Below are positions 1-11,599 of a stretch of DNA of 64,000 bases, one piece after another. The first letter of the stretch is position 1. Every line of letters starts with the position of its first letter. Both the position numbers and the translations under genes were made by a program. This DNA comes from Aplectana chamaeleonis (lineage: Eukaryota; Nematoda; Chromadorea; Rhabditida; Cosmocercidae), in assembly GCA_029168955.1 (NCBI GenBank), contig JAPDOI010000152.1, forward strand, positions 992,001 through 1,056,000, read 5' to 3'. The notes beneath the pieces are model-generated. The model was not told the origin of the DNA, ran no database searches, and saw nothing but the letters and a program-made list of their open reading frames with translations.

Positions 1-73
1 AGCCAGAACAATAAACGAATATCTCTTCAAGAATAGGAATCCTGACATGCAAAAAAGCATAGATGGGTGGAAC

Positions 74-200
74 ATTAACGAAATAAAAGTTAACGTGATT
101 TCGGGACTTTTTCGTTAACCGTTAATCGTTAATTTTTGAAAAAAAAACCCGTTAACCCGTTAATGCGTTAACACGTTAACGTTATTAACGCACAGCCCTG
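74..200 (-). repeat. GTTAAC-rich array behind a CAGGGCTGTGCG box
   Basis: On the minus strand the box CAGGGCTGTGCG (188-200) is followed by about ten copies of GTTAA or TTAACG spaced 6-12 bases apart, interrupted by an A/T run and by the string AAAAAGTCCCG. The same box leads two other short arrays in this window (8423 and 63628) whose repeated word is different. CAGGG termini and subterminal word repeats are typical of hAT transposons, so this may be one end of a hAT-type MITE. The second end is not visible. Confidence 0.5.
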
Positions 201-890
201 CTGTGGATGACCAAATCAGAGCGAAGCGGCCTCCTACAGGACACGCTGCCTCACCGCTTACGTTGGGTCACATACACCACAAAACAGTTCTTGTGGTTGA
301 CCGAGAACGTATACGTTGAACGATTGATCGAACCTACGATACGCGCGAGTGCTGGGTTGACAGACGATCGGGCCGACCAAGTTCACAGAGGCGCCCCCAT
401 CATTGATTGAGGTGTATAAAGCAGGAATACCTCCTTCATGAGAGGTGATGGAGAAAAGCTAGTGGGACCTGATCCCCTACACTAATTTTTGCTGCTGCGA
501 AGATTGTCAGCGGGGAAGTCCGAAATTCATGCTCCAAGTTTAAGCAATGGGAAAAGAAAAGTACGCAGGTTTGACTTGATTCTTGCTAAAGTTTTTTGAA
601 ATTCCCTCCAAAATAAGATTTCGTTTAACTACAGTGCAATTTTTGGTCTGTTACAGGAGAAAAACAGGAGTCCTATAGCTGATGGGGCTGGGACTCCCAG
701 CGGACTCCAACAAGAGACCGCTGCCAGTGTTGGAGAAAACAGAATGCACAGCCGTCAAATATGTTGTTTCGTGTGCAACTGCCCACTATGCTCACCTTTT
801 ACGCGCAATTTTCCAAAAACGCTCCATCGATAGAAATCACAGTTTTGAAGGAAAATTCGTGTCAACCTCGTGAGTGTTGCCTGAGGGGTA
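201..890. other. no supported gene
   Basis: Open frames of 60-76 codons occur on both strands but overlap each other and show no domain, splice logic or paralogue in the window. I see nothing else here. Confidence 0.5.
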
Positions 891-1173
891 TGGTATACTT
901 TTGCGACACACGGTCGCGTCGCTCTGCACAGCGACAGCGACCGCCTCCCGTCCTTTAAATCTGTCGCTGTCGCAGTGCACTGCACAGCGACAGCGACAGT
1001 GGTAGCGACAGGCTATGGCACATTTGCAGTATGTCAGCCCTCCGCGACACGTCGCTGCGACCCACACGCGACATCTGTTCCTAGGACGACCGTTGCCGTT
1101 GCTCCGATGCGGGTCCCGCCACGATTTGTGTTAGATTGCATGCCTGTCGCTCATTACAGCGACAAAGTATACC
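891..1173. mobile_element. GCGACA-rich inverted-repeat element
   Basis: The ends are inverted: TGGTATACTTTTGCGACA at 891 and its near reverse complement ending at 1173. Between them the word GCGACA/TGTCGC recurs about a dozen times in both orientations, including perfect short palindromes near 965-1000. No target duplication is clear. This is a non-coding foldback or MITE-like element; short ORFs crossing it come from the GCGAC word. Loosely similar GTCGCTG-rich sequence lies at 15060-15470. Confidence 0.5.
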
Positions 1174-2337
1174 ACAAGCCTGAGTAAGCATTATAGGCTG
1201 GTATGGTGGCATTTAGTAGCGTTTAGCGTAATTTGAATGTGAAAACATTTGGTTTAGGGTCTACCTTCTTGTAGAAGTTTAACTTCAAAATCAAGATAAA
1301 CGGTAGTAAACACCCATACCAGCGTATATTGCTTTTTCAGACAAAACGCAGCAAAAATGTAACACAAGTAACGTTTAAAAACATCACAAAGAACAGTAAA
1401 AATGAAGAAAATGATTCGCAGAGAAACAATTTAGGCCACGAAAAAATCTTTTCCTCTGCGTCCATACCCGGGCGCGAATTTCAATTCATGCCCTTTTACC
1501 ACCCATTCCAACGTTCCTGACATCTCATTCTTCTGTATGCATTCCTTCCATAAACAACGGTACCGTTTCAGTTCGGATTGGTAGAAATGTGGGCGTGCTG
1601 CCGTTTCCTTTATCCCATTTATTGGTGAATCGGTCCTAAACTTTGGATAAGTGTACATATAATACTTTTTTTTGAGTGTCATTATCACCAGTTGCGAGGA
1701 AGCGAGGAAAGATAACGCGCTTTTCTCTGTTTACAGCCGTTTTTTCCTCCTTCATAGCTGAACGCACAATCAGTTTTTGCGAAATGTTCAACGATATCCC
1801 ATTACTTGGAATCAGGATCATCAAAATGCAAAAGTAGCTTGGCGACCATGTCTTTTGAATCATTCTTTGGATTTCGCAGGGTGGACTCAATCTGTTACTT
1901 TCGAAAAATCCACTTCGTTATCGTATCAGCACTTGCTTCTATTGCACAGGAGCAGACGTCCTAAGAAGGGAGGGACGTTTGGAGGCTTTGACCTCCAGAA
2001 GCGGTTTTCCACCATACGAATAAATTTTATGTCACGTTCCGCATCAAGAGGGCCTGATCTGTTCCCACCCTGAACTAGACCTCGTCCTAGTCTTGGCTTA
2101 CAATGGATAGGCATTCCTTGGTGAATAATGGCAGGGATCCCATCAAGATCAAAAATCTTCCACAGAGTGGAGTCTCCCTGTAGATGTCAGTCTACTAAGC
2201 AGAAAGCGACGGTAGATCGGCGCGCGCTATCAAAACCCCGCAAGCCAGTGGTTTAGCAAAGGCTGCTTGGTATGAAGCAATGATGGCGTCCTTTCCATTT
2301 AATAGACTAAACTTGACAAGTAAGTAGACTTAACTTA
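1174..2337. other. no supported gene
   Basis: Mostly AT-rich non-coding sequence. A stretch near 2205-2260 (GACGGTAGATC and the following bases) resembles 54670-54720 and may be a short dispersed repeat. No convincing coding region. Confidence 0.4.
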
Positions 2338-2481
2338 ACGTTCATCACTGGATGAGGGATCTCCGCGACGCCGCTTGGCGGGAAAAAATGCGCGCGGGAA
2401 AAAGAAGGGAAAGTGGCTATTGATCGCGCAATTTTTCCCGCCAAGCAGCGTCGCGGCGATCCCTCATCCAGTGATGGACGA
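2338..2481. mobile_element. 144-bp TA-flanked foldback MITE, copy 1
   Basis: Palindromic element with arms of about 50 bp (CATCACTGGATGAGGGATC near the left end, CCCTCATCCAGTGATGGACG at the right) and TA on both sides (2336-2337, 2482-2483). Very similar copies lie at 5436-5579 and 7137-7281. The size, TA duplication and lack of coding capacity fit a mariner/Tc1-mobilised MITE. Confidence 0.8.
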
Positions 2482-2521
2482 TACTCAAGGTCACCTCGCA
2501 GAACTATCCTCGAATGACTTA

Positions 2522-2723
2522 TAGTGGAGTCCACCAAGAAAGTCTCATTTACTTATCAATAAAAAGCGGTCGGCTGGGGATCAATGTGCATGAATCCCAT
2601 ACCAGCACGCTCAATACCGATTGAGCCAGAGCGGTTGTGCTGCAACGAGTTTCATGTTCATTGATCTCCAATCGACCGCTCCTCATTGATAAGTAAATGA
2701 GACACTCTTGGTGGATTTCACTA
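2522..2723. mobile_element. 202-bp TA-flanked foldback MITE
   Basis: Terminal inverted repeats begin TAGTGGAGTCCACCAAGA and end with its near complement; the similarity runs about 40 bp (…CTCATTTACTTATCAAT). Further inward a second pairing (GCGGTCGGCTGGGGATCAAT with ATTGATCTCCAATCGACCGC) continues the fold. TA flanks at 2520-2521 and 2724-2725. It starts only 38 bp after the preceding MITE. Confidence 0.8.
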
Positions 2724-2832
2724 TACAAAGCTCTCTATGATATTGGACCCCTAGAAGAACTGCTTAGCGCTTAATGAGCACCTGAATCATTTGAAAAGAA
2801 TGGAGGGGCAAGACCTATCAAGAGCATGGTAG

Positions 2833-3160
2833 TCATGTTGTCGCTGAAAACGTCTTGTGGTCGAGTTCAGAACGTATCGTGGCCCAATCGAACGCATAAG
2901 GTGCCACAGTCCCATTGGCACATTTCGGGACCATTTGCTGCGCTTCGTTAATTCTGAACTGATCACAGGTCCAGACCAGAGCATTGAGAAATTCTTGTTC
3001 TCTGGAAATTCCGCTCACCGCGCGAAAGTACTTGGGGGGAGGCAATGGAAGCACGTTGACTGCGTTTTGAATTCACTACCAGCTATTGTCTCAGAGGGGG
3101 GCTCGAGCAGACCTGCACATGAAATACGGCTTAATGTTTCCCGATGAATCTTCCTCGACT
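2833..3160 (-). pseudogene. possible coding relic, unrecognised
   Basis: The minus strand has a 73-codon open frame (2833-3054) with a mixed amino-acid composition that looks more protein-like than its neighbours (for example GTVAPYAFDWATIRSELDHK near its end). I do not recognise the family, and no flanking exons are evident. It could be a fragment of a retroelement gag or simply chance. Confidence 0.15.
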
Positions 3161-5435
3161 ATCATTTGACACTCCTGACCACTTGACGCTAATCCAGGTG
3201 AACCGTCCTTCCATCAGTGTCGCATATGAAACCACCATTTTGGCTGTGGAAACTCTTTTCAAAATAAAAGACTATCTTCGCCAAAACTTGGAAGAGATTG
3301 CTTATTAAAGGCGCTGTCCAACCATAGGAATAACGCGCGATGGATTTTGATCAAGACCTATGTTCTAGCATTTGTTGCCGGATTACCTTTATTTTGCGGC
3401 CTGCTCTAATCCGATGGTCGTAAATGACGAGGAGAGGCAGACCCGAGGTAACTCGTCCACGGAACTTTTGCCGTTGAAACTCTGCCTCGGGGAACGCGAA
3501 GACGAAGGAGGTCAGAAATGGGGCTCCTTGGCTTTTGGCCTGCACCGGATCACGTTAATAATGGATCGCGCACAATACACGTCTTCCGTTTCCGACTACG
3601 AGTTGTTTGGCTGACGACTCCGGCTTCACGCGCCGCTTGCAACGCCTAGAGTAGCAGTTGCAGACGTAAATCGGGCTCGCTCGACTGCGAATCCACTGAG
3701 AGATACTGGGATCAAACTTGCTCAATCCAGTTAGTCGGCTCGGTGCTGTTGTCGAAGACCACTCGGGGCCTGTAGGCGATCACTTACACTTGATAGGCTT
3801 ACATTGCCCTGCGCATATATGTATGAATTGATATGGATAATGCCACGCGGTATCGTTGATACCTCATACCTCTGTTCGCCTTGATACTACAGCACTTCCC
3901 AACTGATCCATACATGATCACATCATTCGTTTTTACATAATAAACACATAACAAAACCAAGACACCAAAATATCGTGACAATTATCCAATACCACACATG
4001 CAGTGTATCATCACTCACTTCGTTTTTTGTCTCTCTTGCATGAGGTCCTTGTATCCATTTTATAGAATGTCATCTTCGACAATACAATGGACGGACGGTC
4101 TGATCAAAAGCTCGGTAAGTAGTCGACTGATGACAAACTGAGAAATCTCCTTGGTCAATCTGATAGTTTTCACCTGCGAGGATTGGCAAAGTTATGCCAA
4201 CTTTTTGCGCTGTTCTGGCATTTCGGTCCCTCTCGAAATCTTCATTGGTAATCCGAATTTCGTACCATCCCACCCGCAATTTTCACTATTGAGTCGGGGT
4301 GGTTTTCAACGTCCTTCACCACACGTGGAAAAATACAGCCGAGCTAGATCCTGTCCTAAAAATTGACTGTATTCTTCCAGTTAACTAACTATACTAGCAA
4401 GAAACCGATCGACTTTTCAAATTCGACTGAAAAAACCAACACTACAAAAGTTTAAGTCGCGTATATAACACCTCTGACTTGAAGAACTTTATTCAGGATG
4501 GAAAAATTCATTTACAGTGAGCTCTTTTTTCCCAGTCATTTAGATAGTTAGCAAACGCAATAACATAACATGATAATGACAACTACACAACACATGTAAT
4601 CTCTGAGGTTGAAGTGCACAACCGTTCCCGAGATGGCCGAAATGTATTGTCGCGTTTGCGGGACTTTACTTTCTTTTGGTAGCTCTCGTTTCTAGTTTTT
4701 GGGTTTCGGCTGCGATATCGCTATTATCCTGGCGACAATAAATTTCAGCAACCCTGTTTGAAAAATGGATCACACAGCTGGTTCGTTGATCTGCTTCCGC
4801 TTGAGGAAAGTTTATGCTAGACACCCAAAAATTGAAGGAAAATGTGTGTCAAACCCTTCAAACCAAACTCACTTTGAGCGGTGTAAGAAACTCTCTCTTA
4901 AAAATTTAGGCACGCACGCAAGTTTAGATAGGGAGAACAAACGAAAAATTTCTAGACTCCACAAGGTTTTCATCAGCGTATACGGATACGCCAACTCGAT
5001 ATAAGCCTATCGTCTACTTTCACGGAAAGATAAACCTACACAAGAGCGGCATCAGCGAGAAATGACTACGGCAAAGAAATGGCGGCAGCAAGTAAAATGT
5101 CGGAGGAGTTGGTAACGTGACGTGGCGGATCAATCATGTTCATGAATATGTTCATTCATAAAATTTCCTGTCACATCGTGTTTGGGCGCCAGCGCTGAGC
5201 CTCCCTGCACGTGTATGTTTCTGGACAGGGGTTACCGACCCCTCACCTTTCATCGACTCTCCCACTCGACTCTATGAGAACTCCGATGTTTCTGAGACAG
5301 CAGTCTTCTTCTTCGAGCACACAGGTAAGCGCTGATTGTACGGGTAATTTCTAAGCTCATCGTAGAAAGCTAGAGCGTTTTAGCTTGCCCCTTGTCAATA
5401 GTCTTTGAATATAACGGAAAAAAATGACATGTGTA
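3161..5435. other. no supported gene
   Basis: Several 60-80 codon frames lie on both strands (3351-3614, 4070-4366) without recognisable domains or consistent splice sites. No repeat structure was noticed apart from AT-rich runs around 3880-4000 and 4540-4600. Confidence 0.4.
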
Positions 5436-5579
5436 TCGTCCATCACTGGATGAGAGATCGCCGCGACGCTGCTTGGCGGGAAAAATGGCGCGCGGGAAAA
5501 CGAAGGGAGTGTGGCTATTGATCGCGCAATTTTCCCCGCCAAGCAGCGTCGCGGCGATCCTTCATCCAGTGATGGACGA
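5436..5579. mobile_element. 144-bp TA-flanked foldback MITE, copy 2
   Basis: Best-preserved copy of the family. Ends TCGTCCATCACTGGATGAG and CATCCAGTGATGGACGA pair over about 50 bp, including GCGACGCTGCTTGGCGGG. TA flanks are at 5434-5435 and 5580-5581. It lies immediately upstream of the repeat-protein relic at 5617. Confidence 0.85.
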
Positions 5580-5616
5580 TAATAAGAACGAACGCTTCAG
5601 ATCTTTCCCCTTTTCA

Positions 5617-6305
5617 TGAGCCCGCTCAGCCTGAGACTACTGCTTCCTCCGACACGCTAGCAGCGGTCCAGGACTCCCTGCTTGATGGAAACGACAAAAC
5701 AGCAGTAGGAAAAGCAGAATCTCAGTCCTGTATTCATTCCCATATGCCGGCTCAGTCTCAGAACCCTGATTTCTTCCCTCCGCTTTCAGCGGTTAAGGAC
5801 TCATGGCTGGACGGAAACGACACTACAGCAGAAAGAAGAGCAGAGCCCCAGTTCTGAGTTCATTCCCACGTGCCGGCTCAGCCTCAGAATCCTGATTTCT
5901 TCCATCCGCTGGCAGCGGCTCAGGACTCATGGCTGGACGAAAACGACCCTACAGCAGAAAGAAGAGCAGAGCCCCAGTTCTGTATTCATTCCCATGTGCC
6001 GGCTCAGCCTCAGACTTCTGCTTCCTTAGATCCGCTGGCAACGATACAGGTCTCGTTTACGGACGCCCAACTGTAATGCAGCAAAAAGAAGAGCAACATC
6101 AGAGCTGGTTGATCTGACGCACGCCAGAGACTTCCACACAGGAGATTGTCTTAGAAAACATTTGACTAACCAGCATCGTGAGCTCGCGAGTCTGAATCCG
6201 CTTCAGACTGAGGAGCTTGTGACGCAAGTTAATTTTCCTCTGTTGAATATCTCCCAGGCAATTCTAGCTGTGAAGCAGCGTTTTACTAATCAGTTGCATC
6301 AGTAG
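5617..6305 (+). pseudogene. relic of a protein with four 42-residue repeats
   Basis: Four direct repeats of 126 bp start near 5618, 5744, 5870 and 5996. All keep one reading frame, so the unit is 42 residues (pattern PAQxQNPDFFxPLxAxxDSW then LDxNDxTAERRAEPQ and CIHSH). Unit 2 ends with TGA where units 1 and 3 have TGT (Cys). In unit 4 the frame shifts near 6062, after which an open frame continues to a TAG at 6303-6305, with a hydrophilic tail (THARDFHTG, LRKHLTNQHRELASLN, then LLNISQAILAVKQRF). The multiple of three and the matching codon patterns argue for a once-coding exon. I do not recognise the family; it could be a gag-like retroelement protein or a host gene. At least one stop and one frameshift break it. 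Confidence 0.5.
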
Positions 6306-7136
6306 TTCATGTTCATGATTACTTGACGTTTGGTTTATTATTTCTCTGTGCGGTAGCAATTCGATGTTCGAAAATCATCATTGTTACAAGATCTGTTGGC
6401 TTTGCGGTAGTTTTTTTTAATGCCCTCATTTTTGAGTTAAGTCAGTTTTCTCAGTTATTCTAGTACCGTTACACGATTTTTGTTCCCTTTTTACTCTGAC
6501 ACCGTTAGTTCACCGCAAACTAGTTGACGCCAGTTCGCGAACAAAATCTGTTGATTCATTTCATAAGATTGATATAATTTTTAGCGTGTATGCAACCTTT
6601 GAGAGAATCTGGAATCATGCCTCGTGTTCGTGTTCAACGTCAGAAATAATTTGGTTGGATAAAGTCTCCTTATTTACCTGTGTGTTGAATGTACCCCATG
6701 TATCGGTGTATCGTCTTGGCAGGCCTGCACAAGGCAAGCATAAGTTGTTCAAAATTGTTTTTCCCAGTTCCGTTTATCAAAAAAGCTTTGGCATGCTACC
6801 GTCTATGGTTGTTTTCCATAAAGAAACTCTTCTTTGGAGAGTCTCTTACATCGGGAGAGAGTTATAGGAGAAGGGAGGAATACTTGAGTCGGGCAAGACC
6901 TGGTCCTGACATGAATCCTGTTCCAGCATCGACTTCTCATAGTGGGACTGTCGCGGCTGACCCTCAGCTGGATTCTACGCACTGTTCGACTCGACCATTG
7001 ACTCCAACTCGTTTAAACCCAGTAAGACTCTTCGAAATTTCGCTACGGGGATCAACTCTTTGTATGCAAATGTTAGGAAGGCATTGAAAAAATTGTGATG
7101 TGTAAATTTTGTGTTAGGACAAACCTATGATGTGTA
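6306..7136. other. no supported gene; one exon-like stretch
   Basis: AT-rich sequence to about 6860. From 6885 to 7020 the plus strand reads as a Ser/Pro/Thr-rich open frame that ends at a good donor-like CCCA|GTAAGA (7021). No partner exon can be joined with confidence. Confidence 0.25.
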
Positions 7137-7281
7137 TGGTTCATCACTGGTTGAGAGATCGCAGCGACGAACACACGTGGCACGCAAGCAAGCGAGGAGG
7201 TTATGATAGTCATGCACATCGATCGGGTGATATCACGTTAGATCGCTGCGCCGCGGCTATCTCCCATCCAGTGATCGACGA
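7137..7281. mobile_element. 145-bp TA-flanked foldback MITE, copy 3 (diverged)
   Basis: Ends TTCATCACTGGTTGAGAG and CCCATCCAGTGATCGACGA match the copies at 2338 and 5436, with TA at 7135-7136 and 7282-7283. The interior has diverged strongly, so this is an older insertion than copy 2. Confidence 0.7.
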
Positions 7282-7626
7282 TACGTTTTCATCGAAACAT
7301 AGAAACAGAATCCCTCGAATTTCTTATCACCTGTGATAGATTGTTTACCCAACGTGTATCACGTCGTACGATGAGATCGGCTTCAAAACATTGCTCATTC
7401 GACTCCAATGCGCCACCTCGTACGGTCGTGCTGGCTCATATCTATAGCGGAACAGTTCAAGTGGTCAACTACTCGGCAGTTCCTTGTTACGCATATCTCG
7501 TCTATTCGAAACCGCTGCGCTTAATCTCGTGGCAAGGAGGCTAATGTTTCTATCGACTGTCATTGCAACCTTGAAAGGTAATCAAATTGTCGAAATCCGC
7601 TTTGCTGGTGATTACCTCTATCAGCG

Positions 7627-8400
7627 ATGGCGACTTCTGCTGCGGCCGCACCTATTCCAGCAAAACGACGTCTGCGATCCCAGCCTGTGGTTAAAACGCT
7701 GACGCTAGTAGAGCGACTTCAAGCTTTAGTCGAGAATGGTCGCATGCCGAACTAAACGAAGCTCGTTATTGATATCTTGATAGAAACGAAGGATGAAGTA
7801 ATGGCTGCGGATAGACGTATGTAATGCGGAGCTAGAGGATGGAGTGAGTCGACTCAGGAAGGAAAATTCTCTATCAAAGCAGAAAATCACTAGACTCTGT
7901 TTCATTCCAAGTGAACTCATGTTTTCGGTTATCACAGCTCGGTGCGGTGGCTTTTTTGTCAAAACCTCCTTATCACTATTTATATTTCACCGAGGGCCAC
8001 CGCTCCGCTGCTGGTGATAATCGAAATCAACAGGTCACTAAGGATGTACCAGAGCTTACCTTCTAAACCTCTGTAGCTTCTGTAGGAACCAATGACCCCG
8101 CGCAGCCAGTTACGAATGCAAACAAAACGACTATTCCAGTAGATGTTGAACTCTCGCGATCAATTGTCTCATGTAATGCTCCCGATTCTTGCGACTCTCT
8201 ATCTTCGCAGAGATTGTCAATTTCCCATGATTACACGATTGTCAACAACTTGCTTTAATTTTCCACTCAGAATGCATGCCGGTGAATTGCTATCGCATGG
8301 GTGCTCCGAATCATCAGAGACTTAGATTACTCAAAGTTGTACTCCCATGCAGTTGCTCAGGCGTTCTCCGTTGTCCACAGGACACGAATGAGATGTCACC
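7627..8400 (+). pseudogene. decayed non-LTR retrotransposon ORF1
   Basis: An ATG at 7627 opens a 42-codon frame (MATSAAAAPIPAKRRLRSQP, then LVERLQALVENGRMPN) that is closed by TAA. The following sequence still reads as its continuation (TKLVIDILIETKDEVMAADR) and, after a frameshift, as a charged heptad-like stretch (NAELEDGVSRLRKENSLSKQ). Further on, in another frame, comes SCDSLSSQRLSISHDY, and near 8276 PVNCYRMGAPNHQRLRLLKV. That last stretch lines up with the VRRMGKVTDGKPRLVKCVF region of the CR1-like ORF1 at 44977-45609. Order, coiled-coil character and the RMG..RL(V/L)KV motif support an ORF1 relic of a related element. Multiple stops and frameshifts make it non-functional. No ORF2 follows. 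Confidence 0.5.
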
Positions 8401-8422
8401 TCACGCAATGCTCCCTGTAGAC

Positions 8423-8523
8423 CAGGGCTGTGCGGAAGTCATTTTCAAGATTTTCGAAAACGGAAACGGAAGAAAAATGGCTGAAAATCGCCGGAAACGG
8501 AAATCCGGAAACGGAAACGGAAG
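8423..8523 (+). repeat. GGAAAC array behind a CAGGGCTGTGCGG box
   Basis: CAGGGCTGTGCGG (8423-8435) is followed by repeated GGAAACGGAAACGG words, with GAAAATGGCTGAAAATCGCC between two clusters. It has the same layout as the arrays at 74-200 and 63628-63745 but a different word. AAACGG-type subterminal words are known binding sites of the plant hAT transposase Ac; whether that applies here is inference. Confidence 0.5.
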
Positions 8524-9049
8524 TGAGCTAAAAATTGTAGTATAATTAAATGGTAGGTTTCGTCGCAGCTCATAGCATGCAGTTGTACTTCTGTAGCTTG
8601 TGATCTCAATCTATTCCCTCAAGCACGGGTGGGGCTACTGTCTAAAGCTGCAAGCGAGCCGAGTACAAATAGATTTGAAGCATAAAAGGAAGACGTGTTG
8701 CTGCTGCAGGTTCTCCTCATGAGCTGAAAATAAGTCTGCTCAAGCAACTCCTCTTCTAGAGTACTGCTGTTCTCCCTGATGTCGAGTTTCTACCTTCGAC
8801 TGATTTTTCCAGTGCGATCGGTGTTCTACGACGGCTGCGGGTACATACATATGACACCCACCATTGTTGAGAGAGCTTTTGTCGGTTTGAGGCAGATCCC
8901 AGAAGGTGATCTCAAGTACTCAAATTTCCGGAGATCAATTTTGGACGCTGAAAGGGTGGTCCTTACTGCCCCATCACGAGGAAAGATTTCTTATGGTGGA
9001 CCAGTGCCGTCCTCGGACACGTTGCAGGCGCCGGATTCCTTTCTACTCG

Positions 9050-9857
9050 CGTAATCTTTTCTATCTAACACTAACTTCCACTTGTGTCAAAGTCTTTTCA
9101 TTCGCGAAATATATGCTTAGATTTATTTTATTATTATTTTATTTAGATTCAGTGGTGATCTTCAGGATGCAAAACTAGTTGGGGGTGGAGGCACTCAAGA
9201 ACTGCCCATAGAAATTAGGAAATGCATCCATGAAAATGAAATTTTTTTATTACCAGATATGTGACAACGTCATCACTCGTTATTTCCTAGAAATCCCATG
9301 GAACTAGATTGATTTCTGAAAACGGTATCATTCATTCCTCATTTGAATTCTGAGTGGCCCCCCTCAACTAGTTTTGCACCATCTTCAGTACTGTGTATAT
9401 GAGTGCGTCTATTTACTTTAAGGTTAACCACCGAGCCTGCCATAGTTTACAGAATATCTGAGCCACCTAAGAACTAGATGACAGCATTTGAGAAAAATTT
9501 CGACAGAGCGTAATTAATAATTTTTAGCTGATTTCGTGATTTAGCAGCTTCGGTCTTTTCTGACTTATCCGAGAAGTTTTAGCCTTGAAGCTTCGAAGGT
9601 ATGAATAATCACAGTCCTTATTTAATAATATTTTCCGGCAATCATCTATCTTTTTTTTGAAAATTCGATTCTCGCCTTTTTCATCGGTTTTCAAAATAAC
9701 GATTAATAATTGACGAAAAAATACTATCGATTAGGAATATGGCCGGTATAACATCGGCATGAGTCCTAACGATATTTCGCGTTCTGCATTGAAGGTTGGC
9801 GCAAACTCGGTGCACCTATGTTGTAGCTTATGGCACCTAGTTTGCGTCAACCATCAA
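9050..9857 (+). repeat. R-family repeat arm, left side of the Tc1 element
   Basis: Diverged copy, in the same direction, of 18160-18645 and inverted relative to 11730-12640. Landmarks shared by all three are the CTTTTCTATCTAAC segment, GTGGTRATCTTCAG, CAGAATATCTGAGC, TTATCCGAGAAG and GGCATAACATCGGCATG. It lies on the other side of the Tc1 insertion from its inverted partner, so the Tc1 sits at the centre of a larger fold. It is interrupted by the small MITE at 9166-9380. No coding capacity seen. Confidence 0.6.
9166..9380. mobile_element. 215-bp MITE with 8-bp target duplication
   Basis: Ends GATGCAAAACTAGTTGGGG and CCCTCAACTAGTTTTGCACC are inverted. ATCTTCAG precedes (9158-9165) and follows (9381-9388) the element, while the R-family copies at 12600 and 18240 have ATCTTCAG once with no insertion. 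The 8-bp duplication fits a hAT-type or Merlin-type element. Confidence 0.75.
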
Positions 9858-10116
9858 TACAGTGCGTTTCATTGTTTATGAACAAACTACTTTTCAACTA
9901 TATTATTCTCCGGCTTGAAGCTGGGCATTTCTCACTTGCATGAGCGTATTCAGGGTGTCGAAAAACCAATATACACATGTCATCAGAATATTACCTCTTT
10001 GAGAACTTTTTTTATAACAATTTATAACAAATTTGTCAATTTTTGACCGTTTCATTGTTTATGAACATTCAAGTTTCAAAAGAATTTATTCTTCAAGCAT
10101 AACAACTACGCACTAA

Positions 10117-11167
10117 TTAGTAGTCTACATGAGCTCCATGTTTCATGGCTACTTCAAAAAAAAAACGAGCTGGCATGCTCTTCGCTAGGTTACGCAGTAT
10201 CACGGCGTCGATTTCACTCCATGCTTCGAGGATCGCAGTTCTGAGCTCATCAATCGAGTGAAATTGCTCGCAGTTGGCGTACACTTTGCGCAAGATGATC
10301 CATCACAGGCTCTCCATAGGATTCAAGTCAGGGCTACATGCTGGCCAGTCCATAACTTTAATTCTTTGCTAACGAAGCCAAGAAAAAGTCGCTCTGCTAC
10401 GGTGCACGCTTGCGTTATCCTGTTGAAATTTGAAGTTTCTCGGTCTGCGACCTACCAAAAACCGCAGAAGGTGATGCTTCAACATTCCCTTATACTCACC
10501 TGAGTCCACGCGACAGGATACGAAGGCAAAGTCGAGCGTGTTCTCGCAACTAAATGCCCCACACACCATCAAAGAGCCACCGCCGAAGTTCCGCCTACCG
10601 AAGTACCTGGGCTCCTTCCTTAGGTCACGCCAGTAGGACCTCACACCATCAGCGCCATCCAAGTTGAACTTCTTTTCGTCTGAGAAGACCACCTGAACAC
10701 CAGAAATCAACTTCTCGTTAACATAAACTGAGCTGACCTTTACTCTATCTACGATCTCACCTTATCCCAATGTTCTCTCGCGCGAATCGAAGACGAGCGG
10801 TTCTGCGGAAACTGGTGAGGTGTGGAGCCTTCTGCATTCTCTCTCTCACAATGCTTCCGTTGCGTTTAATAGCCCTCCAGACGGTAGACTTCGATACAGG
10901 CACTCTCAATTCTGCACGGAATTGATTTACACTAGCCGTGTTTTTGGATAATCGCTTTCAAATCTGGCGTTCGTCCCTTTGGGAGAGCTTCCGCACACGT
11001 CCCCAAGATGAATTGTGTTCGTAGGCGTCTTTATCCTTCAAATAAGTGTAAACAACGCCAGGGCTTCCTCCAATTTGGACGGCGATATGACGTGGCCCCA
11101 AGCCGGCATCTTGAAGGGCTCTGATCTGAGCTTTCTCCACAGTAGAGAGTCGACAGTCGCGTGCCAT
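10117..11167 (-). pseudogene. Tc1-type DD34E transposase, broken
   Basis: Starting at the ATG complementary to 11165-11167, the N-terminal paired-type helix-turn-helix is readable (MARDCRLSTVEKAQIRALQD, then GLGPRHIAVQIGGSPGVVYT). A second HTH (NQFRAELRVPV..VWRAIKRNGS) follows after a stop near 10958. The catalytic core keeps VFSDEKKFNLDG (first Asp) and FQQDNASVHRS (second Asp). The third acidic residue lies in SPDLNPMES (Glu). Interruptions: a stop/frameshift near 10957, a disrupted join near 10740, a stop after FSWLR (10369) and TGA inside the MESLW motif. The frame closes at TAA (10117-10119). Total length about 345 codons is normal for the family. Cut-and-paste activity from this copy is not expected, but its ends could be mobilised in trans. 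Confidence 0.85.
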
Positions 11168-11344
11168 ATTGAGACAAGAAATGCCTCGTCCTTCTCGACA
11201 CACCTATATAGGTAGATTGAAACGGGGAATTGTAATAAACATTGTTAGTAGGAAGTGTTCATAAACAATAAAACGGTCGAAAATTGACAAATTGGTTATA
11301 AATTGTTGTAAAAAAAGTTCTCAAAGAGGTAATATTCTGATGAC

Positions 11345-11599
<255 letters not shown>

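Noticed and set aside
2338..7281. CRISPR-like spaced repeats (three 144-bp copies)
   Set aside because: Copies are palindromic, TA-flanked and kilobases apart; this is a MITE family in a eukaryotic genome.
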